NCBI GenBank assembly: GCA_032622095.1
Contig: CP136068.1
Span: 61,590,025-61,654,024 of the forward strand
Origin: Siphonodentalium dalli
Lineage: Eukaryota > Mollusca > Scaphopoda > Gadilida > Siphonodentaliidae
Length of the DNA stretch: 64,000 nt
Direction of reading: 5' to 3'
A program made the position numbers and the translations under genes. The notes under the pieces are model-generated. The model was not told where the DNA came from, searched no databases, and was given only the letters and a program-made list of their open reading frames with translations. Within the stretch, counting starts at the first letter, position 1, and each line of letters opens with the position of its first letter. Shown here in pieces: positions 1 to 12,140 of this stretch.

Positions 1-1305
1 ATAAGAGTGGACAGGCAGGAACACATATAAGAGTGGTCAGGGAGGAACTCATATTTGAGTGGACAGGGAGAAACTCATAAAAGAATGGACAGGGAGCAAC
101 TCTTATAAGAGTGGACAAGGAGGAACTCATATAAGAGTGGACAGGCAGGAACTCATATAAGAGTGGACAGGGAGGAACTCATATAAAGTGGACAGGGAGG
201 AACTCATATAAGAGTGGACAGGCAGGAACTCATATAAGAGTGGACAGGCTGGAACTCATATAAGAAGGGACAGGCAGGAACTCATATAGGAGTGGACAGG
301 GAGGAACTCATAAGAGTGGACAGGGAGGAACACATAAGAGTGGACATGGAGGAACTCATAAGAGTGGACAGGCAGGAACTCATACAAGAGTGGACAGGCT
401 GGAACTCATATACGAGTGGACAGGCTGGAACTCATATACGAGTGGACAGGCAGCAACTCATATAATTGTGGACAGGGAGGAACTCATAAGAGAGGGCAGG
501 GAGGAACTAATATATGAGTGTACATGGAGGAACTAATATAAGAGTGGACAGGGAGGAACTAATATAAGAGTGGACAGGGAGGAACTAATATAAGAGTGGA
601 CAGGGAGGAACTAATATAAGAGTGGACAGGGAGGAACTAATATAAGAGTGGACAGGGAGGAACTCATATAAGAGTGGACAGGCTGGAACTCATAAGAGTG
701 GACAGGCTGGAACTCATAAGAGTGGACAGGCAGGAACTCATATAAGAGTGGACAGGGAGGAACTCATAAGAGTGGACAGGGAGGAACTCATATAAGAGTG
801 GACAGGGAAGAACTCATATAAGAGTGGACATGCAGGAATTCATATAAGAGTGACAGGCTGGGACTCATATAAGAGTGGACATGCAGGAACTCATATAAGA
901 GTGGACACGGAGGAACTCATATAAGAGTGGACAGGGAGGAACTCATATAAGAGTGGACATGGAGAAACTCATATAAGAGTGGACAGGGAGGAACTCATAA
1001 GAGTGGACTGGGAAGAACTCATATAAGAGTGGACAGGCAGGAACACATATAAGAGTGGTCAGGGAGGAACTCATATTTGAGTGGACAGGGAGAAACTCAT
1101 AAAAGAATGGACAGGGAGCAACTCTTATAAGATTGGACAAGGAGGAACTCATATAAGAGTGGACAGGGAGGAACTCATATAAAGTGGACAGGGAGGAACT
1201 CATATAAGAGTGGACAGGCAGGAACTCATATAAGAGTGGACAGGCTGGAACTCATATAAGAAGGGACAGGCAGGAACTCATATAGGAGTGGACAGGGAGG
1301 AACTC
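1..1305 (+). repeat. 1,022-bp higher-order repeat, first pair
   Basis: The block at 1-1022 starts again at 1023 and matches until about 1305. The GTGGTCAGGG unit at 33 recurs at 1055, an offset of 1,022. The second copy has lost one 26-bp unit near 1160. It switches to a different order of units after the CATATAGGAG unit. Each copy contains about 40 units. Confidence 0.85.
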
Positions 1306-1326
1306 ATATAAGAGTGGACACGCAGG

Positions 1327-1352
1327 AACTCATATAAGAGTGGACAGGGAGG
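1327..1352 (+). repeat. Exemplar consensus monomer with internal dyad
   Basis: This is an exact copy of the commonest 26-bp unit. Its composition is 10 A, 9 G, 4 T and 3 C. Positions 2-15 of the unit, ACTCATATAAGAGT, form a 14-bp inverted repeat with one mismatched pair (A6/A11): ACTC pairs with GAGT, and the TATA centre is nearly self-complementary. The 24-bp variant keeps the symmetry as ACTCATAAGAGT. The variable positions of the first hotspot lie at the apex of the dyad. Whether a protein binds here or a hairpin forms is unknown. Confidence 0.85.
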
Positions 1353-3413
1353 AACTCATATAAGAGTGGACAGGGAGGAACTCATATAAGAGTGGACAGA
1401 GAGGAACTCATATAAGAGTGGACAGGCAGGAACTCATATAAGAGTGAACAGGGAGGAACTCATATGCGAGTGGACATGCAGGAACTCATATTAGAGTGGA
1501 CAGGGAGGAACTCATATTAGAGTGGACAGGGAGGAACTCATATAAGATGGACAGGGAGGAACTCATATTAGAGTGGACAGGGAGGAACTCATATAAGAGT
1601 GGACAGGGAAGAACTCATATAAGAGTGGACATGCAGGAATTCATATAAGAGTGGACAGGGAGGAACTCATAAGAGTGGACATGGAGGAACTCATAAGAGT
1701 GGACAGGCTGGAACTCATAAGAGTGGACAGGCAGCAACTCATATAAGAGTGAACAGGGAGGAACTCATATAAGAGAGGACAGGGAGAAACTAATATATGA
1801 GTGTACAGGGAGGAACTAATATAAGAGTGGACAGGGAGGAACTCATATAAGAGTGGACAGGGAGGAACTCATATAAGAGTGGACAGGGAGGAACCCATAT
1901 AAGAGTGGACAGGCAGGAACTCATAAAAGAATGGACAGGCAGGAACTCATATAAGAGTGGACAGGCAGGAACTCATATAGCAGTGTACAGGGAGGAACTC
2001 ATAAGAGTTGACAGTGAGGAACTCATATAAGAGTGGACAGGGAAGAACTCATATAAGAGTGGATATGTAGGAACTCATATAAGAGTGGACAGGCAGGAAC
2101 TCATATAAGAGTGGACAGGCAGGAACTCATATAGCAGTGTACAGGGAGGAACTCATAAGAGTTGACAGGGAGGAACTGATATAAGAGTGGACAGGGAAGA
2201 ACTCATATAAGAGTTGACATGCAGGAATTCATATAAGAGTGGACAGGGAACTCATATAAGAGTGAACAGGGAGGAACTCATAAGAGTGGACAGGGAGGAA
2301 CTCATAAGAGTGGACATGGAGGAACTCATATAAGAGTGGACAGGGAGGAACCCATATAAGAGTGGACAGGCAGGAACTCATAAAAGAATGGACAGGCAGG
2401 AACTCATATAAGAGTGGACAGGCAGGAACTAATATAAGAGTGGACAGGGAGGAACTCATATAAGAGTGGACAGGGAGGAACTCATATAAGAGTGGACAGG
2501 CAGCAACTCATATAAGAGTGGACAGGCAGGAACTCATATAACAGTGTACAGGGAGGAACTCATAAGAGTTGACAGGGAGGAACTCATATAAGAGTGGACA
2601 GGGAAGAACTCATATAAGAGTGGACATGCAGTAATTCATATAAGAGTGACAGGCTGGGACTCATATAAGAGTGGACATGCAGGAACTCATATAAGAGTGG
2701 ACAGGGAGGAACTCATATAAGAGTATACAGGTCCAACTCATATAAGAGTGGACAGGGAGGAACTCATAAAAGAGTGGACAGGGAGCAACTCATAAAAGAG
2801 TGGACAGGCAGCAACTCATAAAAGAGTGGACAGGGAGCAACTCATATAAGAGTGGACAGGGAGCAACTCATATAAGAGTGGACACGCAGGAACTCATATA
2901 AGAGTGGACACGCAGGAACTCATATAAGAGTGGACAGGGAGGAACTCATATAAGAGTGGACAGGGAGGAACTCATATAAGAGTGGACAGAGAGGAACTCA
3001 TATAAGAGTGGACAGGCAGGAACTCATATAAGAGTGAACAGGGAGGAACTCATATGCGAGTGGACATGCAGGAACTCATATTAGAGTGGACAGGGAGGAA
3101 CTCATATTAGAGTGGACAGGGAGGAACTCATATAAGATGGACAGGGAGGAACTCATATTAGAGTGGACAGGGAGGAACTCATATAAGAGTGGACAGGGAA
3201 GAACTCATATAAGAGTGGACATGCAGGAATTCATATAAGAGTGACAGGCTGGGACTCATATAAGAGTGGACATGCAGGAACTCATATAAGAGTGGACAGG
3301 GAGGAACTCATATAAGAGTGGACAGGGAGGAACTCATATAAGAGTGGTCATGGAGAAACTCATATAAGAGTGGACAGGGAGGAACTCAAAAGAGTGGACT
3401 GGGAAGAACTCAT

Positions 3414-5180
3414 ATAAGAGTGGACAGGCAGGAACACATATAAGAGTGGTCAGGGAGGAACTCATATTTGAGTGGACAGGGAGAAACTCATAAAAGAATG
3501 GACAGGGAGCAACTCTTATAAGAGTGGACAAGGAGGAACTCATATAAGAGTGGACAGGCAGGAACTCATATAAGAGTGGACAGGGAGGAACTCATATAAA
3601 GTGGACAGGGAGGAACTCATATAAGAGTGGACAGGCAGGAACTCATATAAGAGTGGACAGGCTGGAACTCATATAAGAAGGGACAGGCAGGAACTCATAT
3701 AGGAGTGGACAGGGAGGAACTCATAAGAGTGGACAGGGAGGAACACATAAGAGTGGACATGGAGGAACTCATAAGAGTGGACAGGCAGGAACTCATACAA
3801 GAGTGGACAGGCTGGAACTCATATACGAGTGGACAGGCTGGAACTCATATACGAGTGGACAGGCAGCAACTCATATAATTGTGGACAGGGAGGAACTCAT
3901 AAGAGAGGGCAGGGAGGAACTAATATATGAGTGTACATGGAGGAACTAATATAAGAGTGGACAGGGAGGAACTAATATAAGAGTGGACAGGGAGGAACTA
4001 ATATAAGAGTGGACAGGGAGGAACTAATATAAGAGTGGACAGGGAGGAACTAATATAAGAGTGGACAGGGAGGAACTCATATAAGAGTGGACAGGCTGGA
4101 ACTCATAAGAGTGGACAGGCTGGAACTCATAAGAGTGGACAGGCAGGAACTCATATAAGAGTGGACAGGGAGGAACTCATAAGAGTGGACAGGGAGGAAC
4201 TCATATAAGAGTGGACAGGGAAGAACTCATATAAGAGTGGACATGCAGGAATTCATATAAGAGTGACAGGCTGGGACTCATATAAGAGTGGACATGCAGG
4301 AACTCATATAAGAGTGGACACGGAGGAACTCATATAAGAGTGGACAGGGAGGAACTCATATAAGAGTGGACATGGAGAAACTCATATAAGAGTGGACAGG
4401 GAGGAACTCATAAGAGTGGACTGGGAAGAACTCATATAAGAGTGGACAGGCAGGAACACATATAAGAGTGGTCAGGGAGGAACTCATATTTGAGTGGACA
4501 GGGAGAAACTCATAAAAGAATGGACAGGGAGCAACTCTTATAAGAGTGGACAAGGAGGAACTCATATAAGAGTGGACAGGGAGGAACTCATATAAAGTGG
4601 ACAGGGAGGAACTCATATAAGAGTGGACAGGCAGGAACTCATATAAGAGTGGACAGGCTGGAACTCATATAAGAAGGGACAGGCAGGAACTCATATAGGA
4701 GTGGACAGGGAGGAACTCATAAGAGTGGACAGGGAGGAACACATAAGAGTGGACATGGAGGAACTCATAAGAGTGGACAGGCAGGAACTCATACAAGAGT
4801 GGACAGGCTGGAACTCATATACGAGTGGACAGGCTGGAACTCATATACGAGTGGACAGGCAGCAACTCATATAATTGTGGACAGGGAGGAACTCATAAGA
4901 GAGGGCAGGGAGGAACTAATATATGAGTGTACATGGAGGAACTAATATAAGAGTGGACAGGGAGGAACTAATATAAGAGTGGACAGGGAGGAACTAATAT
5001 AAGAGTGGACAGGGAGGAACTAATATAAGAGTGGACAGGGATGAACTAATATAAGAGTGGACAGGGAGGAACTCATATAAGAGTGGACAGGCTGGAACTC
5101 ATAAGAGTGGACAGGCTGGAACTCATAAGAGTGGACAGGCAGGAACTCATATAAGAGTGGACAGGGAGGAACTCATAAGA
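3414..5180 (+). repeat. 1,022-bp higher-order repeat, second pair
   Basis: Copies start at 3414 and 4436; the GTGGTCAGGG marker is at 3446 and 4468. The pair lies 3,413 bp from the first pair. The second copy runs until about 5180, where the order of units diverges. The first copy carries GTGGTCATGG and a CTCAAAAGAG unit that the second lacks. Confidence 0.82.
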
Positions 5181-6768
5181 GTGGACATGGAGGAACTCAT
5201 AAGAGTGGACAGGCTGGAACTCATATACGAGTGGACAGGCAGCAACTCATATAATAGTGAACAGGGAGGAACTCATATAAGAGAGGACAGGGAGGAATTA
5301 ATATATGAGTGTACAGGGAGGAACTAATATAAGAGTGGACAGGGAGGAACTAATATAAGAGTGGACAGGGAGGAACTCATATAAGAGTGGACAGGGAGGA
5401 ACTCATATAAGGGTGGACAGGCAGCAACTCATATACGAGTGGACAGTCAGGAACTCATATAACAGTGTACAGGGATGAATTCATAAGAGTTGACAGGGAG
5501 GAACTCATATAAGAGTGGACAGGGAAGAACTCATATAAGAGTGGACATGCAGGAATTCATATAAGAGTGACAGGCTGGGACTCATATAAGAGTGGACATG
5601 CAGGAACTCATATAAGAGTGGACAGGGAGGAACTCGTATAAGAGTATACAGGTCCAACTCACATAAGAGTGGACAGGGAGGAACTCATATAAGAGTGGAC
5701 AGACAGCATCTCATATAAGAGTGGACAGGGAGGAACTCATATAAGAGTGGACAGACAGCATCTCATATAAGAGTGGACAGGGAGGAACTCATATAAGAGT
5801 GGACAGGCAGGAACTGATATAAGAGTGGACACTCAGCAACTCATATAAGAGTGGACAGGCTGGAACTCATATACGAGTGGACAGGCTGGAACTCATATAC
5901 GAGTGGACAGGCAGCAACTCATATAATAGTGGACAGGGAGGAACTCATAAGAGAGGACAGGGAGGAACTAATATATGAGTGTACATGGAGGAACTAATAT
6001 AAGAGTAGACAGGGAGGAACTAATATAAGAGTGGACAGGGAGGAACTAATATAAGAGTGGACAGGGAGGAACTAATATAATAGTGGACAGGGAGGAAATA
6101 ATATAAGAGTGAACGTGGAGGAACTCATATAAGAGTGGACAGGCTGGAACTCATAAGTGTGGACAGGCTGGAACTCATAAGAGAGGACAGGCAGGAACTC
6201 ATATAAGAGTGGACAGGGAGGAACTCATAAGAGTGGACATGGAGGAACTCATAAGAGTGGACAGGCTGGAACTCATATACGAGTGGACAGGCAGCAACTC
6301 ATATAAGAGTGGACAGGGAGGAACTCATATAAGAGAGGACAGGGAGGATTAATATATGAGTGTACAGGGAGGAACTACTATAAGAGTGGACAGGGAGCAA
6401 CTAATATAAGAGTGGACAGGGAGGAACTCATATAAGAGTGGACAGGGAGGAACTCATATAAGGGTGGACAGGCAGCAACTCATATAAGAGTGGACAGGCA
6501 GGAACTCAAATAACAGTGTACAGGGAGGAACTCATAAGAGTTGACAGGGAGGAACTCATATAAGAGTGGACAGGGAGGAACTCATATAAGAGTATACAGG
6601 TCCAACTCATATAAGAGTGGACAGGGAGGAACTCATAAAAGAGTGGACAGGGAGCAACTCATAAAAGAGTGGACAGGCAGCAACTCATAAAAGAGTGGAC
6701 AGGGAGCAACTCATATAAGAGTGGACAGGGAGCAACTCATATAAGAGTGGACACGCAGGAACTCATAT

Positions 6769-9700
6769 AAGAGTGGACACGCAGGAACTCATATAAGAGT
6801 GGACAGGGAGGAACTCATATAAGAGTGGACAGGGAGGAACTCATATAAGAGTGGACAGAGAGGAACTCATATAAGAGTGGACAGGCAGGAACTCATATAA
6901 GAGTGAACAGGGAGGAACTCATATGCGAGTGGACATGCAGGAACTCATATTAGAGTGGACAGGGAGGAACTCATATTAGAGTGGACAGGGAGGAACTCAT
7001 ATAAGATGGACAGGGAGGAACTCATATTAGAGTGGACAGGGAGGAACTCATATAAGAGTGGACAGGGAAGAACTCATATAAGAGTGGACATGCAGGAATT
7101 CATATAAGAGTGGACAGGGAGGAACTCATAAGAGTGGACATGGAGGAACTCATAAGAGTGGACAGGCTGGAACTCATAAGAGTGGACAGGCAGCAACTCA
7201 TATAAGAGTGAACAGGGAGGAACTCATATAAGAGAGGACAGGGAGAGACTAATATATGAGTGTACAGGGAGGAACTAATATAAGAGTGGACAGGGAGGAA
7301 CTCATATAAGAGTGGACAGGGGGGAACTCATATAAGAGTGGACAGGGAGGAACCCATATAAGAGTGGACAGGCAGGAACTCATAAAAGAATGGACAGGCA
7401 GGAACTCATATAAGAGTGGACAGGCAGGAACTCATATAGCAGTGTACAGGGAGGAACTCATAAGAGTTGACAGTGAGGAACTCATATAAGAGTGGACAGG
7501 GAAGAACTCATATAAGAGTGGACATGTAGGAACTCATATAAGAGTGGACAGGCAGGAACTCATATAAGAGTGGACAGGCAGGAACTCATATAGCAGTGTA
7601 CAGGGAGGAACTCATAAGAGTTGACAGGGAGGAACTCATATAAGAGTGGACAGGGAAGAACTCATATAAGAGTTGACATGCAGGAATTCATATAAGAGTG
7701 GACAGAGAACTCATATAAGAGTGAACAGGGAGGAACTCATAAGAGTGGACAGGGAGGAACTCATAAGAGTGGACATGGAGGAACTCATATAAGAGTGGAC
7801 AGGGAGGAACCCATATAAGAGTGGACAGGCAGGAACTCATAAAAGAATGGACAGGCAGGAACTCATATAAGAGTGGACAGGCAGGAACTAATATAAGAGT
7901 GGACAGGGAGGAACTTATATAAGAGTGGACAGGGAGGAACTCATATAAGAGTGGACAGGCAGCAACTCATATAAGAGTGGACAGGCAGGAACTCATATAA
8001 CAATGTACAGGGAGGAACTCATAAGAGTTGACAGGGAGGAACTCATATAAGAGTGGACAGGGAAGAACTCATATAAGAGTGGACATGCAGTAATTCATAT
8101 AAGAGTGACAGGCTGGGACTCATATAAGAGTGGACATGCAGGAACTCATATAAGAGTGGACAGGGAGGAACTCATATAAGAGTATACAGGTCCAACTCAT
8201 ATAAGAGTGGACAGGGAGGAACTCATAAAAAAGTGGACAGGGAGCAACTCATAAAAGAGTGGACAGGCAGCAACTCATAAAAGAGTGGACAGGGAGCAAC
8301 TCATATAAGAGTGGACAGGGAGCAACTCATATAAGAGTGGACACGCAGGAACTCATATAAGAGTGGACACGCAGGAACTCATATAAGAGTGGACAGGGAG
8401 GAACTCATATAAGAGTGGACAGGGAGGAACTCATATAAGAGTGGACAGAGAGGAACTCATATAAGAGTGGACAGGCAGGAACTCATATAAGAGTGAACAG
8501 GGAGGAACTCATATGCGAGTGGACATGCAGGAACTCATATTAGAGTGGACAGGGAGGAACTCATATTAGAGTGGACAGGGAGGAACTCATATAAGATGGA
8601 CAGGGAGGAACTCATATTAGAGTGGACAGGGAGGAACTCATATAAGAGTGGACAGGGAAGAACTCATATAAGAGTGGACATGCAGGAATTCATATAAGAG
8701 TGACAGGCTGGGACTCATATAAGAGTGGACATGCAGGAACTCATATAAGAGTGGACAGGGAGGAACTCATATAAGAGTGGACAGGGAGGAACTCATATAA
8801 GAGTGGACATGGAGAAACTCATATAAGAGTGGACAGGGAGGAACTCAAAAGAGTGGACTGGGAAGAACTCATATAAGAGTGGACAGGCAGGAACACATAT
8901 AAGAGTGGTCAGGGAGGAACTCATATTTGAGTGGACAGGGAGAAACTCATAAAAGAATGGACAGGGAGCAACTCTTATAAGAGTGGACAAGGAGGAACTC
9001 ATATAAGAGTGGACAGGCAGGAACTCATATAAGAGTGGACAGGGAGGAACTCATATAAAGTGGACAGGGAGGAACTCATATAAGAGTGGACAGGCAGGAA
9101 CTCATATAAGAGTGGACAGGCTGGAACTCATATAAGAAGGGACAGACAGGAACTCATATAGGAGTGGACAGGGAGGAACTCATAAGAGTGGACAGGGAGG
9201 AACACATAAGAGTGGACATGGAGGAACTCATAAGAGTGGACAGGCAGGAACTCATACAAGAGTGGACAGGCTGGAACTCATATACGAGTGGACAGGCTGG
9301 AACTCATATACGAGTGGACAGGCAGCAACTCATATAATTGTGGACAGGGAGGAACTCATAAGAGAGGGCAGGGAGGAACTAATATATGAGTGTACATGGA
9401 GGAACTAATATAAGAGTGGACAGGGAGGAACTAATATAAGAGTGGACAGGGAGGAACTAATATAAGAGTGGACAGGGAGGAACTAATATAAGAGTGGACA
9501 GGGAGGAACTAATATAAGAGTGGACAGGGAGGAACTCATATAAGAGTGGACAGGCTGGAACTCATAAGAGTGGACAGGCTGGAACTCATAAGAGTGGACA
9601 GGCAGGAACTCATATAAGAGTGGACAGGGAGGAACTCATAAGAGTGGACAGGGAGGAACTCATATAAGAGTGGACAGGGAAGAACTCATATAAGAGTGGA

Positions 9701-12140
9701 CATGCAGGAATTCATATAAGAGTGACAGGCTGGGACTCATATAAGAGTGGACATGCAGGAACTCATATAAGAGTGGACAGGGAGGAACTCATATAAGAGT
9801 GGACAGGGAGGAACTCATATAAGAGTGGACATGGAGAAACTCATATAAGAGTGGACAGGGAGGAACTCATAAGAGTGGACTGGGAAGAACTCATATAAGA
9901 GTGGACAGGCAGGAACACATATAAGGGTGGTCAGGGAGGAACTCATATTTGAGTGGACAGGGAGAAACTCATAAAAGAATGGACAGGGAGCAACTCTTAT
10001 AAGAGTGGACAAGGAGGAACTCATATAAGAGTGGACAGGCAGGAACTCATATAAGAGTGGACAGGGAGGAACTCATATAAAGTGGACAGGGAGGAACTCA
10101 TATAAGAGTGGACAGGCAGGAACTCATATAAGAGTGGACAGGCTGGAACTCATATAAGAAGGGACAGGCAGGAACTCATATAGGAGTGGACAGGGAGGAA
10201 CTCATAAGAGTGGACAGGGAGGAACACATAAGAGTGGACATGGAGGAACTCATAAGAGTGGACAGGCAGGAACTCATACAAGAGTGGACAGGCTGGAACT
10301 CATATACGAGTGGACAGGCTGGAACTCATATACGAGTGGACAGGCAGCAACTCATATAATTGTGGACAGGGAGGAACTCATAAGAGAGGGCAGGGAGGAA
10401 CTAATATATGAGTGTACATGGAGGAACTAATATAAGAGTGGACAGGGAGGAACTAATATAAGAGTGGACAGGGAGGAACTAATATAAGAGTGGACAGGGA
10501 GGAACTAATATAAGAGTGGACTGGGAGGAACTAATATAAGAGTGGACAGGGAGGAACTCATATAAGAGTGGACAGGCTGGAACTCATAAGAGTGGACAGG
10601 CTGGAACTCATAAGAGTGGACAGGCAGGAACTCATATAAGAGTGGACAGGGAGGAAATCATAAGAGTGGACATGGAGGAACTCATAAGAGTGGACAGGCT
10701 GGAACTCATATACGAGTGGACAGGCAGCAACTCATATAATAGTGAACAGGGAGGAACTCATATAAGAGAGGACAGGGAGGAATTAATAAATGAGTTTACA
10801 GGGAGGAACTAATATAAGAGTGGACAGGGAGGAACTAATATAAGAGTGGACAGGGAGGAACTCATATAAGAGTGGACAGGGAGGAACTCATATAAGGGTG
10901 GACAGGCAGCAACTCATATAAGAGTGGACAGGCAGGAACTCATATAACAGTGTACAGGGATGAATTCATAAGAGTTGACAGGGAGGAACTCATATAAGAG
11001 TGGACAGGGAAGAACTCATATAAGAGTGGACATGCAGGAATTCATATAAGAGTGACAGGCTGGGACTCATATAAGAGTGGACATGCAGGAACTCATATAA
11101 GAGTGGACAGGGAGGAACTCGTATAAGAGTATACAGGTCCAACTCACATAAGAGTGGACAGGGAGGAACTCATATAAGAGTGGACAGACAGCATCTCATA
11201 TAAGAGTGGACAGGGAGGAACTCATATAAGAGTGGACAGACAGCATCTCATATAAGAGTGGACAGGGAGGAACTCATATAAGAGTGGACAGGCAGGAACT
11301 GATATAAGAGTGGACAATCAGCAACTCATATAAGAGTGGACAGGCTGGAACTCATATACGAGTGGACAGGCTGGAACTCATATACGAGTGGACAGGCAGC
11401 AACTCATATAATAGTGGACAGGGAGAAACTCATAAGAGAGGACAGGGAGGAACTAATATATGAGTGTACATGGAGGAACTAATATAAGAGTGGACAGGGA
11501 GGAACTAATATAAGAGTGGACAGGGAGGAACTAATATAAGAGTGGACAGGGAGGAACTAATATAAGAGTGGACAGGGAGGAACTAATATAATAGTGGACA
11601 GGGAGGAAATAATATAAGAGTGAACGTGGAGGAACTCATATAAGAGTGGACAGGCTGGAACTCATAAGTGTGGACAGGCTGGAACTCATAAGAGTGGACA
11701 GGCAGGAACTCATATAAGAGTGGACAGGGAGGAACTCATAAGAGTGGACATGGAGGAACTCATAAGAGTGGACAGGCTGGAACTCATATACGAGTGGACA
11801 GGCAGCAACTCATATAAGAGTGGACAGGGAGGAACTCATATAAGAGAGGACAGGGAGGATTAATATATGAGTGTACAGGGAGGAACTACTATAAGAGTGG
11901 ACAGGGAGCAACTAATATAAGAGTGGACAGGGAGGAACTCATATAAGAGTGGACAGGGAGGAACTCATATAAGGGTGGACAGGCAGCAACTCATATAAGA
12001 GTGGACAGGCAGGAACTCAAATAACAGTGTACAGGGAGGAACTCATAAGAGTTGACAGGGAGGAACTCATATAAGAGTGGACAGGGAGGAACTCATATAA
12101 GAGTATACAGGTCCAACTCATATAAGAGTCGACAGGGAGG
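6769..12140 (+). repeat. About 5.46-kb tandem duplication, copy B
   Basis: This is the partner of 1310-6630. It begins in units containing ACACGCAGG. It stops matching near 12140, where the next unit reads GGGAGGATCTC while copy A has CTCATAAAAG. Its 3' part is itself copied again by the 6,092-bp duplication, so the two events overlap and happened in succession. Confidence 0.8.
8873..10650 (+). repeat. 1,022-bp higher-order repeat, third pair
   Basis: Copies start at 8873 and 9895; the marker is at 8905 and 9927, again 1,022 bp apart. The pair is displaced 5,459 bp from the second pair and belongs to the 5.46-kb duplication. The later copy carries ATAAGGGTGG before the marker. This change is shared with the copy near 16019. 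Confidence 0.82.

Larger units (their letters stand above)
1310..6630 (+). repeat. About 5.46-kb tandem duplication, copy A
   Basis: This matches about 6769-12140 with an offset of 5,459 bp. For example, GGTCC at 2730 matches 8189, and the GTGGTC marker at 3446 matches 8905. The offset grows to 5,485 and then 5,511 toward the end because copy B has extra single units of 26 bp. Substitutions are scattered and few. A 1,022-bp pair is nested inside. Confidence 0.8.

Noticed and set aside
943-1203. Short minus-strand reading frames of about 60-86 codons with a periodic LPVHSYMSSSLSTLI peptide (here and at many other places in the array)
   Set aside because: They are products of the repeat. 26 bp is not a multiple of three, so three units give a 26-codon cycle, and a stop falls in each frame about once per three units. 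Longer frames appear only where a short unit shifts the frame. No start context, codon bias or non-repeat domain is present.
1327-1352. TATAAG as a TATA box and GGGAGG as a ribosome binding site in each unit
   Set aside because: These are chance features of the repeat. They occur in nearly every unit with no gene downstream, and ribosome binding sites of that kind do not apply to an animal genome.
1327-1352. CENP-B-like box in the satellite unit
   Set aside because: The unit has no CpG, so it cannot contain the TTCG and CGGG halves of the known box. A centromere role stays open but unsupported.
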